Positions 1 to 14,599 of a stretch of DNA of 64,000 bases are shown here, in pieces. Under the pieces are notes generated by a model. The model had not been told where the DNA came from, searched no databases, and worked only from the letters and a program-made list of their open reading frames with translations. Origin of the DNA: Caprimulgus europaeus (Eukaryota; Chordata; Aves; Caprimulgiformes; Caprimulgidae). Position 1 is the first letter of the stretch, and every line of letters begins with the position of its first letter. Location of the stretch: the NCBI GenBank assembly GCA_907165065.1, contig OU015525.1:4406622-4470621 (forward strand), written 5' to 3'. Made by a program: the position numbers and the translations under genes.

Positions 1-3000
1 TGCTACTTTGATTCATTGCTTCTGGAGAAACCATATGCTCTATGCTTTTAGGATTCACCCAAGAATCCCTTTTTAATACAACAGATATGGAAAATAAATG
101 CAGGATACTGAGGCTCAGCACCTTGTCTCTCTTTTTCTGTCCCCATGCTGTCAGATCTGAGGTCACAGCATTGCATCACATGTAATGGTGCATTTCCACA
201 CCAATTGGTTTGCTTAACTGGAGGAACTGTTTGAATACAGAGCACAGGGCTGGTTGTCAGAAGAAACATGTTTCCTAAAGAGAGAGAAAAATGAAATGTC
301 ACTTCGATATTGAAAGAAAACTGCAGAAAAATTAGATAGTTCTGTTGTTATCTAACATTCATCAAAGGAATCAGTATACTTAATTGCTAGTGTGAAAACT
401 CCTTTATTATATCATCTGCTATCCTGTGCTGGAAAGTACATAATAATTAGAAAGGTAGGCTCTGTTCACTTCAGAAGCAAAAAATATGCACAGACTTGTA
501 CTATATTCAATTAGCATCTTCATTCCACCATTTCAGGCAAGGTGGACCTATTCTTTCCCCTATCAAAGGTCTGCCTGAACAACCCTGCCCATCTGAAAGA
601 GCTTCTCTATACTCAGAATCAGTTACCATCTAACCTGCTTTATTTCTACCACAAATATTTCCACAGCCCAAAGAGATCCAGTTCTGCTCTTCATTTTAAG
701 AAATGCATCCCACACTAATTTTATTGGCAGTTGTGTCTATACATTAGATCACACCCCAAACATGGGGTGGATTTTAGAAAACAAAACATAACAAGGTGAC
801 TATGAATATGTTCATTTGGGAGAGACTCACAAAATGGGTTAGATAAACATTCATTTACACAGATGAGCTACTGTAAAATAAGCTACAGCTTAAATGAAAA
901 TATAATAGCTGTTATGTAGCAGTTCTTCTAATAAACAGTTTCGTACCATGTTGCAAGTTCAGATTCACTCTATGTCATAGTAGAAACTTACTTGTCCAAG
1001 CAATGAAATCAAGCATCCATTTCTCTCCCTGTGACCTGTAGTGGAGAAAACAGCTAAACATCTAAATCACCTTCTTCAGGAACCTCATTCTCTCTGCTGA
1101 TTTTCAGAGAAGCATAGGGAAAACATGAATGCCCTACAGACTTCTCAATTAAATGATCAGTGTCTCCTTCTCCACGTATCCATTACTCTAGACAGAATAG
1201 TGTTGAATATACAAACTCCAAGTCATCTCTTCTTAAACATAAGGTTTTGGTTCCCCAGAAAACACCTAAAGTTTCCTCATATATACAGTAAGAAACTAAT
1301 TTTAAGGCTCTTCATGCAATTAGCTCATTTCTTTCAATGTACTCTAATAAATACATAGTTATCATTAAACATAGCTCAGGTGAGGGTATTGAGGTTTGTT
1401 TTTTTTTTTCCTTCTTCCTCCCCTAATTTTAACAACAATACCTTAAAAGCCTTCTGGAAAATGATATAATAGCTTCAAAGTTCTCAGTTTCTTAAACAGC
1501 TTTTTTGTTTGTTTTGTTTTATTTTCACAGTACTAGAGCGGAGACTTCAGCTTTCCACTTGTCCATCGTAGGCCCTTATATAGTCTGTTGTATCTGCTGC
1601 TCAGGTGCAAGAGGACAGATCAAGTGACCTCATTATTCTTACCTGTTCTACCATTTTGAGGCCGTGAACATGTGATATTTCTGAGAGGTCAATTGCCAAA
1701 ATAACCCAAACAGAAATGCCATTTATTTAAAAGTGGGTGTTTGTCCCTTTGGTGAAAGATATTGAGCTCTCTAAATGCCACATTAAATTACATAAGCCAG
1801 AGGGTAGATTTAGACTATAATATATTTTCAGCTCTTCTAATTCTATAGGAGAACAAACACTGGGGGGAAAGAAATTGTCCTTGTGAGCAATGGAGAGTTT
1901 CTTGAGATTTATTAGTCTGTACCCATCATTAAAAGGTCTTTACCTGGTGTTAAATGCATATATCTGCCTATCCAGAGCTAAAAGGGAGGGCACAAATGAA
2001 CAGCACTACATGCATCTTTAATGCATATTGGCTTTGTCTCCTCCAAGTATTTATGGTTGCTTCACTTTTGCAGCATTTTTTGTAGAGTTTCATAGGTTGA
2101 TAAGGTGATAAGTTGTCCTTCCATCTTTCAGTGCCTATGCTCTCTCGCTCCCTTCTTTGCCCCATCAGCTCTGCAACAGCAAACCCTAGGACCTCTTTAA
2201 ACCACATTTGATAGAAATGTAAATGTTTCCATGTTACAATGATCCTGTAAGTTTTGTGAAATTTTACAGCAGGTCAAAATGATATATTAATTAACAACAC
2301 AGACACTTTTGGGACCTGATTCATCTCACCTGTTTTATACACCTACTGAGACATTTAAAATCCATGAGACAGATCTGGCCCTAGAGCTCTTATTTCTTTT
2401 CAGCTAGTACAAAAGGAGTCTAGACAATTATATCACACATAAATATGTCCACAGAAGATACCTAAAGTTAAGTGGCTAAATCCCGTCCTTTGAGCTTGAG
2501 CTATTTTGAGGGTAAAAGCCAGTAAGAAAACATAGCACAGGTGCCCTGGCTTGCATAAGGCTTATGCTTGCTCTCTCCTCTTCTCACTGGCCTAGTGGGT
2601 TTTGCTGCTCTCAGTTCCAGAAGATACTGGTACATGGTGAGACAAATCATCCCAAAATATCCACTGATTACATTGTCTAGATTTCCATTAACTGTGGTGG
2701 GAGCTGAGACAACCACATTTTTGTGACAATCTTCAATGGGATCATGCTTCTAGGGCTCCAGTCAGTTGCCTAAAGAGGCTTTTTAGGGACATTTCAGACA
2801 CCCTAAAGTGTCTGAGATACCTGCAGTTGTTTTGCTAGTCTCATGTGATAAAGAAGCTGCAAAGAACCGAGTCATGGTCAAACAGCAGCTGGAGAGAATT
2901 CCAGGAAATATCAAAAGGTACAAAATGCTCATGTTTAGAGAAATGACTCTGTGAAGAGCAGAAGGAAATAACTTATGAACATATGCCTTTGTGTGCTTTC

Positions 3001-6000
3001 CTTTCCCTTCTAGACTCTGCTTCTTCCCTAATGCTTGTCAGCTCACACCAAAATCAGCTGGTAGTGAGCTCTTCTCCTTTACTGTTGATTTATTCTTCTG
3101 CTCAACACCAGGAGTGTATCTCCTGAGGAGAACAAGAGTGCTATCATTCTCTTTTGCTCCATCTATTGTAAAATCTACCCATGATTTTATCAAGGAGCCT
3201 CAAAAAAGAAAAAGTATATTTCCTCATCCTATCAGCCTAATTCAAAATGAAAGTTCAAATGATTCATTCACAGCCCCCTCCAAGCCTCTTTAATTCAGTT
3301 TTATTCAACCAATAGGGAAATTTTAAAAATTCAGTTTGGCTAAGTTGAACTGTCATGCAGCTGTGGTGAACGTTGAGGAACAGATGCATATGAAATCTGT
3401 TAGCATGAAATATTCATAGAGTTTTTCTGGACATAGATTTAAAAAAAAATAAAATTGAAGTGTCTTTATGAGAAGAAATAAAAGACAAAATTAATTGAAT
3501 ACATGAAAGAAAACTGTTTATTCTGTGTCAAATGACAGAAACAGTAAACAACTTTTGAAGTTGGCACCACCGCCTTTCAACATGGCAGCACAGAGCAACA
3601 GACTCATTGAAATTTTGTGAAAAAGGCATCCCACTGACAGACCTGCATGTGTCAAACCTCATTTCTCCTCCAGAACAAGACTTTTCACAACACTAGCTTG
3701 ACAGAATAACCACCAAACCTAGCAGGGTAAGTGTCAAGAAGTTTCCCCTGAGACCAGCTTGGGAAAAGTCTTCTGTGAACTGGGAGCAAGGGATTGGGAC
3801 TGGATTATCAACACTATCACTGGGAAACTCAGTTGTCTGAGCCAACAGCTGATGCAGTCCACTTAGGTTTACTACAGCTATGGATTTGAATGTCAGTCAA
3901 CATAATTATGTTCATGGGCTGAGTCCTCTGACTTCTGGTGTTTTCAGGCAGAATGAAGGTGACACTTGACAGAAAAGACAAAAATTCTTAAGAATTGATG
4001 AAATGCCATCTTTGCCTTCTTCTGAGGCATTCAGCCCTCCTTCATCAGTCTACAGAGAAGCTGAAAGGTCTTATGTCACCACTCAAGGCTGGGATAGTTC
4101 CCCAGCATTAGCTTCTCAAATGCCTTTTGCCTTTAGCTTTCAAATATATAGTTTCCCATGCAATAAACCAAAGATTTGGCCATAGTGGACTACATGTCCA
4201 TGAGCTTCAGACTGGAACACCCAAATTTACCATATCTGAATTTAAATGTGATTATGATGTAAAGACTCCATCTGGTACCCATTGCAACTGTGCAATGCTC
4301 CATGGCTCAACTTGTGTTTGTATCTTGCAACTGGCTTTTCACCAACTCCTGGTGCCAGTCTGCATTCTGATTTTCAAAAAATGTAATGATGCATGTCCCA
4401 GAGACATCAGAAATTTAATTCTAAGCAGAATTTACAGCAGCAGCTGTGATCCTCTGGGGCAAAATCAATCACCAAGCATAGGGTGAAGTCTGAGCATAAA
4501 ACATCCTAATTTAACAGAATTAGCTTTGGGGACACCACGTAACCCAGGAATTTGGCACTCTTTAGGAAGTATCCTTAAAATTTTCTCTTCCAAAATGGCT
4601 TCCCTTAAAAATCAAGATGCAGGCTATGAGAGTTTTATGCCCTATCCCAGTATTTCCTGACCCAAGTGGGTATGTGAGCTTTGCTAAACTAAGTCATGAG
4701 CCTAGAAATTGTCAGTGGAGTCCCCAGACAGTTCTGTACTTCAGTTTTCTTAAGCAAAAGGACAATCAGCACCTCGGCTTGTGCTGTTTCATGCACAGGA
4801 GTACTATTCACTCTCTAAATCATCCTCACCCTCAGGCTTATCCTTGCATGACCACCACTTTCTGTTTAAATAAGTTTTCAATGGTTTTCTTGAGAAAGGA
4901 GACAGTTTTACTCCTGGTGAAGGAATAACCAAGAAAAGAAAGCTATATCTGTCTCAGCCAGCATGGTACCTGCTAGTTATGCCAAAAAAAGTCCTGAGAA
5001 AGCAAGCAATCATAGCAAGCTGTATTTGAGAATCTCCTGTGGTAATACTCAACTGGTCCATCTGCAACAGCACTTTATCATGTCTCTTGCCAAGTGTCTC
5101 CTTAGGATGAGGCCAAATATTTTTGTGGCATAACACAAAAGTGCCATCTGCTCTCTGCACAGAGCCTGAGGAAAAAGGAGCACAATTTGATTAAGCAGGA
5201 GATAACTGACCTTACATGAAAACAATTGCAGAGCTTTGCTGTGATTGACAAGTTTCATGGGAATATGCACTAAAATAACAGACTGGCTTTTTAATGCCAA
5301 TTACACTAAGAAGTCATCCACTTTGAATGTGAAACCAAAAAGAAATACTACTCCTCAACCAATGCCCAGCTTCTAGGACACAGGTGCCAAAAATTATCCA
5401 CACAAGTTAGCACTTGACTCGAGATCGATGTTCACCAGCTTCATCTACCTTATTTAAAACTAGTTGTTCAAAGACATTTGGGGAAGGAAATAAAGAGTTG
5501 ATGGACAGTCTCCATCCATTTTCCTAATGTTGATGGGAAGGTAGCATGACCTAACAAGTGAAGGACCCGTCTGTCAGTGAGCAGTTTTGTGTTTGATTCT
5601 AGCTTATGTTGAACAGTGAATTTGGCTGCTGACCTCCTCCTTGCTGCTCTTCCCATTCCAACTCCTTACCTGCTTTCTCTATACAAATAAGGATGGTCTT
5701 CTGGACATGGAGGGCTCATCTTTAATCATATGCATCCTGCTTAATTTTAGTAATTACAAGAGACATGACTAATTTAAACAGTTATTCCTGTCCTAGTCAT
5801 TGGGACCCACCAGATGTAATCAATCTAGCCCATTTATTCTATATGTATTAAGCTAAAAATTCCAAACCCCAAAAAAACCAGAATGGCTAAAAGTCAAATC
5901 TAGCTGGACTATTCAGGCATTCCTCTGATCCAGATCACAATCAGAAAGAGTAATAGATAAAAACAGAGACTGCTCTGTCAGTGTGCGGAAAGGATTCACA

Positions 6001-7850
6001 AGCCTCAGAGATTTAGGTAGTTAAAGCCTCTTGTTTAGGTGTTTAAACTGTTTCATGATTACAGGTGGAATATCTCTCAAATTCCCTGGTCTTCCTCCTC
6101 ACAAAACCTTCCTCTCTTGATGTACAGGCCTCAAATTCAGGAAGAATACTTTCTTCTTCAGTCAGCTCAGGGTATTTTCACTGGAGAAGGAAGGACACAC
6201 CCATCTATCAGGTGAGAGCCTTGTCTATCCATACTCAGGATGGCAGCCACTTTGTTATATTGATGGATTCTAACACAGGCTGGGAGTAGACATGCTGATA
6301 CGATTCATTACACTTTAACATATGATGCTCTCTAGTTGCTGTGTAGAAACATTGACTAAGTAGAAGTCCAGCATACTGATTTATTGGAGCTGGCAACTTG
6401 AGTCCAATGAAGAATCCAATGAAGGGAACTTTTTGCCAATACACAGTAACTTTGTTTACTCAATAGAGGATGTATCTATCCTTCAGCTGGCATTGACTGT
6501 TTTTACATTTGTTTTTTTTCTACAGACCTGGGCTGTAAAGGGAAAAAAGGAATCTCACCACAGAAAGTAATTTGTTTTGGCAGGGTAAAAAATGTTAAAC
6601 CTCTATACAGATAAACCAAACAGGGTGAGAAAAAACTAACTATCCTCTTCTGTAATATAAGGATTTTAATTTGAAGCACAGCTCACACAGTTGACTATTC
6701 CCCAGTTTACACTAGAAACATCCATTCGCACACAAGCAAAATACCACAATTTTTCTGCCCTGAAAGGCCTTGAGTGTTATAATGGAGGGAGATGTGAGGG
6801 ATGCCTGCCTTCTAATCCACCTGCAGAGATCTACTTCCTCCAACATGAACCTTCATGAGTGCCAGTGTCAAGCAAATGCATCCCATTGGAACATTAGAAA
6901 GGCTTATGGGGAAAGGAAACAATGACCATGTACTGGCACACAAGTTGACAAGTTAGTCCTGGAAGAGGGTATAAGGAATCCATGAAAGACTTCTTCTTTC
7001 AGACACCACTAGAGATAGCTAATACTTACAGGTCATCTGGAGTAGGAGGAAGGGCTCAGTCATGAGGAACATCTAGTCTGGATATGGGAAGAGGGTTTGT
7101 GCTCTCCTATGACAGGAAGGTAGGGAACTGCCAAAACCCTTTTTCTACCTATTGATGTTTAGTTCAGGTCAGGACTGTCCACATTTCAGGTTTTAAAAAC
7201 TTTTAATAACACATAACAAATGCTTTATTAACCAATTCAGCTATTTCTCTGTCATATAGACAAAGAAAAATCAGGGATTTTCTGAAAGAAATCCAGAGAT
7301 TGTCAGGAAATTTTAAAATTCAACAAAAAGTAGGAAAATTTTCTGTCATAGACCCCAGCAGAATGATTTCATTTTTCACCTAACTCTCCTGAATGACTAC
7401 AGCACTCTACACCTGAAGAGCCTGAAATATAAGACAGACAGTAAATAATACACCCAACAATATGGAAGGTTCAATCAAGAGATGGGTATTATCTATTCAA
7501 GAGCTGTTTGAGGTTGCACATTCAGTGACACTGGTAAGTTGAGTGGGGTTTTTAGTTTCCAGAGAAATAAAGTAATCATTGCTACCCAGATTTTCTGGAA
7601 ATTGAGTCATTTGTTTCCTTGTATTTATAAATGGCAGGTTAGATGTGAAGGCTGAAGAATTATTCAAGCACCAATTGATTACACAGAGATGAAAAGGGAA
7701 TAAGACTTGGTAAATACTTTTTAAATCATTATTTTTGGCCAGAAATTTCAAATATATGTTTACTAACTTATTTATAGATTTTTTAAATTATATGCAAATT
7801 TTCTAAAGGAAAATAAAGAAAATAGAAAATATTCAGGAACAAGCTTTGCT
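1..7850. other. unique AT-rich non-coding DNA, no gene seen
   Basis: I read both strands and found no frame with domain-like composition, no paired splice sites around a plausible exon and no repeat family I recognise. The longest frame (119 codons, 4127-4486, + strand) is Cys-rich but matches nothing I know and does not begin at a convincing start context. There are short homopolymer runs (T tract near 1401-1410, A tract near 3440-3449). The stretch could be intergenic or intronic. Confidence 0.6.
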
Positions 7851-7962
7851 GACATGGACCTGAAGGTCCTGGTGGACAAGCTGCACTTGAGTCAGCAGTG
7901 TGACACTGCAGTAAAGAAGGAAAATCAGATCCATGGCTGCATCCACAGGGGCATTGCTGGCA
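7851..7962 (+). mobile_element. CR1 LINE fragment (ORF2, C-terminal half)
   Basis: The + strand reads in one frame as DLKVLVDKLHLSQQC and then VKKENQIHGCIHRG. This aligns with the CR1 ORF2 block after the reverse transcriptase core, usually DLGVLVDNKLTMSQQC followed by AAKKANGILGCIRKS. The piece is about 37 codons with no stop but many replacements, so it is an old copy that kept its frame by chance over a short length. Neither the CR1 3' end nor any upstream RT region is visible next to it. Confidence 0.75.
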
Positions 7963-10900
7963 GAGACAGAGGCACCTCAACTGTTCCTTTCTTCATCTAG
8001 CTGACTCTGCACCTGATTATGAGTTTTGTTGCTGGTATGGGAGTGGGCCAGAATGTGCTGTCCCAATGGAGAAAGAGCTGAAAGGCATCTTTTGTCATTA
8101 TTTTTTTCAGAGCAGCTTTGCCATTTACTTGTAACTACAGACCCTGAGCTGGGTTGATATAACTGAAGCCACTGACAGAGCATCTGTTTGTGCTTATCTG
8201 CAGTCTCTGCAACATGAAAAAACTAAGATAAGCCTCTTGTGTTTGCTAGTTCACCAAACACCAGAAGGACAAGTTTCTATATCAAATTCCTCAGGGAAGT
8301 TGGCTATAAGCAGATTTCCAGGGGACAACAAGGGGGGATTTTCAGCCTCACCCATGTGTTCTCGTAGTGTTCCTTAGGGTTTTTGAGCATTCCAGCTTTT
8401 GCAAGAAACAAGAGAAAATGTAGAAAGACTTAATGCAGAGACCATCATTGGAGGGACATAGAAGTCTGGGATGCAGAAATTTTAGCAACAACACATCATT
8501 CATACTGTGAGGCATGGTGTTGTGTTAAGCAGGCTACACATCTGCTGGGTCAGGCTGTCTCATAGTCATATTCCATCATGAAAGGCAAAGAGTTCAAGAA
8601 CTTAACTTCATCTCCTCTATTTGTTCCTAAAATCAGGTTGGGAACATGGAGAGGACACCTCCAGAAAAAGGCAATGAGAAAAAGAAACTGAAGTTACAAA
8701 CTGAAGTTCTGTCAGCTTTATTCACATGGAGCAGCAAAGTTCTGTATAGGACTTCAGTCTTGGTGATAGAAAACAAAACAATGAACTCTTACATATAGAT
8801 AACTCTCAAACAAGGGAGTTGTCAGTGTAATATATGTCAATAAAAAAGCATCAGACTCCAACGGAGTTCATGTGCTTTCTGGTAAACCAGATTAGAACAG
8901 CATCATAATTATGGATAAAGGATTCTCCAGCTCCAAATTTCATTCTACATATATTTTCCTAATCTTTCTTTCTGCAAGTGAAAATCCCTCTTCAGGAACA
9001 AAGCAGAAAGAATCTCTTGGCATTCAACAAACCTTTAGAAACAGTAAATTCTTGCTGCAAATTACACTTTCCCACACAGTACCCCTCCTACACAGACAGC
9101 AATGAACACTTAATGCCCCAGGAGTGCAAGGAGGCAATTCCTCGTAAATGTTAAGTGCTGCCTGTTGCTACCTTCCAAATGTCACTTCAAACAGTTGTGA
9201 TTGAACGAGCAAGGTCTGTTGCGTCCTTCCCTCACCAGCTTTCCTACACCATTACACATCGCACTGAATTCACATCCATACATAAATGTGCTGCATTTCT
9301 GACAACACTGTGGGGGTCCTGAAGGGACTCCACTTATGCATATAAGTAGAGGACAAAGTTCAGGTGTCTGGGCAAACTGCAGAGCAATTTCACCTCTTTT
9401 TTTGTTGTGTAGGAGACAGACACCCTAAGGGTATTTTCTAAAACACGTGTGATGAACTGTACCTATTTTCCTCCACTGCATGTAAAGACAAGCGTGAGCA
9501 ACCAGCTCAAGATAAGACACGTGCACTGTAAAAATGTAAAACCTGTCTTTAGGAAATAGAATTTATAACATTTTTAAAATCTATTTTTTAAATAATATAT
9601 TTCAAAAACGTACTGACAGTATTGCCTTTCAATTAAAAAATACATTAAAAGACATCTATGTTGTAAGTAGATATTTTGGAGAATGGAAATGAGTGATGCA
9701 ACAATGAGGAGGTTTATTTTCCTAACGAAGCATGAAACAGCTCAGTAGCATCAAATCATCAAACACCAGAAAGAGCACAGCCTTGCTTGAACTTCACCAG
9801 GAACCCTTTGCCTCTCTACAAACGTGCTCCAATCTTGTGCTCTGAGCAATATTATAATTAGAAATATAGCTTTTATGTATATGTAATATAGTCCATCTTA
9901 GCTTCTTCAGTACACTCAGACCAATAAAATTGTATTCTTAATAAATTAGGTAGAATTTTTGGTGATTTCTATTCTGAGAATTCCATGTGAAAGGCAATAT
10001 ATAAGCAGTAAAACTACTGTAGAATAACATTTTTTAAAAACAAAACAAAACAAAAAAACACCTAAACCTCTTTTGATGGCTTTTTAACCAACAAAAGAGA
10101 AGATGCTGATCTAGTATGGATACTTCTGGATAACTTCCATATCCAGAAATTTCTAGTGAATTATGATTTTTTTTTCCCTGTGGTTCCTAAAGTGTTATGT
10201 GTTGTCTCTGAGTACTTTCAAACAGCTGCTTCATTCAGCTCAAGAAATTTCTGCACATTAGTGAAGGGTGAGACTTACACATTTTGACATTGTTTGGGGA
10301 ACTTCCCTATATAAGCCAAAACTATCATTCTGGGCAGACCAGTGACCCATGCAGTCTGGTACTTGTCTCACAAATCACATACAACTCAGAAACAAATTTT
10401 TTATCACTCATTTGGATGTTTATTATCAAATGGTGCCTAGCAGCATTTTTCATGGTATTTAAAAAAAACATAGGACTGTATTCACTACATTCCTTGGTGA
10501 AAAGATTGTTGTTCTTCTTATGAGAAATTAATCATAAAGCTAAAGTTAAAAGAATAGAATAGCACAGCCATTAAAATAGATTTAAAGGAGTTTAATTTAC
10601 CAGTTCTTCAAGCATTTTAATTGTCATGATTCCACTATAGTCAACTGAATTATGGTGATTTTTAGCAGCTGAGAGTCTAGATAGCATCTAAAAGAGAAAA
10701 GGAAGGCCATGATATGCTAGCTGTGCATAAATCCTGCAGTAATAGAACCAGGGGGGCTATTTAGGATGGGTAAGGAGGGCTACAGCAGTGTGTTTACTAG
10801 AACAAGAGAGGTGGGAATGTGAATTGGACTTAGCTGTCAATGTACATTTCAGCATAACACTCTAAGTAATTAGATTTATAGCCAAAAAGAATGGGATTAC

Positions 10901-13900
10901 GTAGCATGTTACCTGACAGCAAGTCAGCTGGCACCATTGCATTGGTATTCCAGTGATATGTAAACCTCCAAACAATATAAGTAAGTGGTGTAACAAGGCT
11001 GAAGGAAGGCACAACAAATGTGTTCCTTGATCAGTGTTATTTCTTACAACCTGCACCCTAAGCTCTTCCCCGAGAAGTGATCCTGGCCTTGTCAGTTCCT
11101 CAAGAATTTTTCTAGGAGCCTCCTCCACATCCCAAAGATTGGTTTAAATAAAAGAGCAAACTTTAAAATAACAGCAACTCTCAAATGAAGCTCATACACA
11201 GTGAAGGAAATAAACAATCTTAAACACCAAACCAAACTGTACCAAGAAACCCCAAACTCCTGTTGTGGAATGAACTCTCATTTTTACTTTAATTGCAGAT
11301 CTCAGCAGGGACTGTGATATAAAACCCTGCGGGATACTTGTTAATAAACTCAAATAGTCCCATTTTCATTTCTTTACCTATTAAATAGATGATCACAATT
11401 TGAAAGAAGGAGAACAATTTTCAGCATAGAAGAGTTCATTATCGATTTGTCCCATCCTGGGTAGTTTCCTTCTGGGGTGGGGGCTAAGTTGATAGCAAAT
11501 TCACTAATTGTCATTGCAACCAGTGTTTGTTGTTCTCAGAAATCTAATTCAAGTCAGGAGTGGTGTAAATTTGCATTTCAATTCCTCATGGGTTACTACA
11601 AGATTCTGGTCAGAAAGCGTGCAATTGTGTTTAGTGAAAACCTCGTTAAAGATTAATCTAGCAAAGACTGGCCATAAACATTTACCACTGTAATACCATA
11701 AAAGTTAATGGTATCAGTAAACAGGACACTGGGACATGATGGGCTCCTTGAGTGATGGTGGAGGGGGAACAAATCCCAGATTGGAGTAGTAGCTTGCAAT
11801 CAGTTGGTAGGACTTGCTTTGCGTGTGGCATTTGGAAAGCAAGAATTTAACCCATGGGAAAGGCTGAAGTGGATTCTCTCTCTTGATTTGCTCAGGCAAA
11901 TGATTGCTTATCCCATCTGTTGTTAGGGAATGGTTCTCTGCAGAGAGAGGATCTAGCACAAGCATCAAGCTGGCCCTTGGGAGGAATACGAGACACAACT
12001 AAGTCAACAGAGCAGCTTTCCTATTAATTTATGATTGTTAATATCTTTTCCAAGCAGCCATACCTGAAGAGGGAAAATTAATCTATATCAGCTGCATTCA
12101 GAGGGCAGATTGGAAAAGGTACTTAACAAATATAATCTAAAAAGCTGCCCAAATAATGATATTTGATGGCAGGGAATATCCTACGGAACAGCATACCTTG
12201 TTGAATTTCAATTGAAATTGTGGCAGTCTCATTCATAGATGCTGTTTGTCTTTCTGTTGCCACTGCTGTTGATAATTCATCACATACTATTTATTACACG
12301 GTAACATTATACACACAATGGGAGAAAAAGTCATATATTCCCTTAGAAAACCAGCCTGAAGTGCAGACAATGTCATTATACATATTCATACCTACAAGAT
12401 GAATGCCAGTGCATTTATAATGGTTTATTAATCCAGAAAGAACTTTATAATATTTTAATAGAGTTATATTCTATTCAACTGTCCTATAAAAACAGCAAAG
12501 CTGGGAATAGTAAATAATTATCTAATCCATCAAGACTCTGAATATAATGAGTATTGACTTTTTCTTTTTTATTTTGGAATGCTTCAAAGCAATTCCCAAC
12601 TCTTTCTTTACCCCATGACATCAAGTATAATGTTAATAACAGAAAAATACCATCAATTAACTTCCTAACATGTTAAAAGGCAATCCAAAAAGCCTAAAAC
12701 ACACAGAGAAGGTTCAAAAAGACAGTAATTATTTTAGAGTGATACCATTTAAAAAAAAAAAAATAAAATTGAACTGCTACATATCAGAAAAAGCAAAGCA
12801 GCATGAATTATATACTTATGTAAATAAAGCTAACAGGCGATAACATTAATTAGCGGCATAAAACTTTTGCTCATCATTCTGCAGATAGCAGGTATTAGTT
12901 TGTGAGGATTAATTTATATTTTAATTAGAAATTTACATATTTAGCAGCTTTACTGTGAACAATTAGCAACCCCAGTGCATTTAAGGATTTTCAATTTAGA
13001 CTACACATACGGACTTTCAAAGGGTCATTTTGAAGCAATCTGTCTCGTTTCACAGTAATGGGGAGCTACACTTTTCCTTCATACCCACCTGTTACTTTTG
13101 GATAAAAACATCTAATAGTACTTAAAACATGATTTGGCATCCAATTTTAATTTAGTTCTCATTAAATATTTATTTTAAATATTAATTGGTAGGGTAGGTC
13201 TCTATGGAGGTTGAGGGATATAAAATTATTTGCGATGTAATGAATTTTGAGTGACAATAAATGTGTGTTGAGTGGGAAAGTGACAGGAATGTTTTGTTCA
13301 AGGTATAATTAAGTTTTAGGTAAGATTAGTGAATCAGTGGTTAAATAAATTTAAAATAATTCTGTAATGTGTTGGCAATATATATAGCATGAAATTTTAT
13401 CTATATAGAAGCAATGAGGAGAGAAATCTGGATTGGATGGCTTGTATGATTTATTATAGATGAACATAAGGAAAGATTTGGGGTCTGCTCTCCATAACAT
13501 CATTGTGAAGGCAGAAGAACTTCACCACAGACACAGTATAAGATGTCTCTTATCCCACTAGCTGTTTTCACATGATCACATCCATCAGAATCTGGCCCAA
13601 ACAACTGCGCTGTCTTAGGTGTTTCATTGCAAAAAGTGGAGGGATTTTTAGTTTCTGAGCAACTAGATTGAACTCAGTTCAGAACAGCAGTAGCCTGGGG
13701 TGTGTTCGCAGCTGACTTGTGCTCATTCTTCATCCTGCAAAAAAAGTTTGGGCTGGAGGATAATACCAGGGAAGCCTAGAGGAGAACACCAGCAAAAGGT
13801 CTGTGCTTCACCTGAAATCTCATACAGAGCTAGTGAGGTGAGTAAATGGAGTCCATATCTGCAGCCTTCTGTTGCCATCATGCAACACACATTGCAAACA

Positions 13901-14159
13901 AGATAAAGAAATAGACTGATTCATATCCTAGTTTGGCTAGAACTATTGTTTCTGATAAAATACTTTTTTAATCAAGTAAAAATTTCCATCAGGATGTGGT
14001 TGTTTCCCTGAGTCTCCCTCTCAGACTGCTGCCACAGGAACTGCCATGTACCAAGAGTAGGTGACAGTGGTTCAGTCACATCAGCATCCCAGCTCCTTCA
14101 TGGAGACATGCACCCTGACACAAAGGCATGGTCTCCACCCCAACCTACACAGTGTCTCA
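7963..14159. other. unique AT-rich non-coding DNA, no gene seen
   Basis: No gene or recognised repeat. It becomes strongly AT-rich after about 9540. It holds a perfect 16-bp palindrome (AATTTCAATTGAAATT, 12204-12219), a short A-rich run near 12750-12771 and the TAAT-core-rich island listed separately at 12780-13080. Open frames here are short and unremarkable. Confidence 0.55.
12780..13080. promoter_or_regulatory. candidate conserved non-coding element (TAAT-rich island)
   Basis: Seen: several homeodomain-type cores (ATTAATTAG at about 12846, TTTAATTAG at about 12920, AATTAGC at about 12961) in balanced, non-repetitive AT-rich sequence, with no microsatellite or transposon signature. Known: many vertebrate developmental enhancers and ultraconserved blocks in gene deserts look like this. 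Inferred only: a regulatory role. AT-rich DNA gives TAATTA by chance often, so this is a pointer for an alignment check, not a call of function. Confidence 0.15.
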
Positions 14160-14599
14160 TATGATCAAAGGAGGACTGGAACATCTCTCCTATGAGGACA
14201 GGCTGAAAGAGTTGGGGCTGTTCAGCCTGGAGAAGAGAAGCTCTGGGAAGACCTTATAGTAGCCTTCCAGTACCTGAAGAGGATCTACAGGAAGGCTGGG
14301 GAGGGACTTTAGACAAGGGCAAGGAGTGACAGAACAAGGGGCAATTGCTTTAAACTGGAAGAGGGGAGATTGAGATGAGATGTTAGGAAGAAATTCTTTC
14401 CTGTGAGAGTGGTGAGACACTGGCACAGGTTGCCCTAGGAAGTTGTGAATGACCCCACCCTGGAAGTGTTCAAGACCAGGTTGGGTGAGGCTTTGAGTAA
14501 TGTGGTCTACTGGAAGGTGTTCCTGTTCATGGCAGGGAGATGGGAACTGGATGATCTTTAAGGTCCCTTCCAACCCAAACCATTCTATGATTCTGTGAT
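14160..14599 (+). mobile_element. CR1 LINE, 5'-truncated, with 3' end
   Basis: It covers the last part of CR1 ORF2 (blocks corresponding to CR1 motifs such as [18 protein letters not shown] and RHWHRLP) and the short 3' UTR. It ends in GGTCCCTTCCAACCC and two copies of the terminal octamer (ATTCTATG, ATTCTGTG). The frame is broken by several small changes, including stops in the ORF2 tail, so the copy is dead. The subfamily resembles the 61.8 kb copy (tail with TGGAAGGTGT and GGAACTGGATGATC). Truncation at the 5' end is normal for CR1 insertion. Confidence 0.93.

Noticed and set aside
4127-4486. 119-codon Cys-containing frame
   Set aside because: No recognisable motif; Cys spacing fits no zinc-finger or secreted-peptide pattern that I know, and there is no splice or promoter support.
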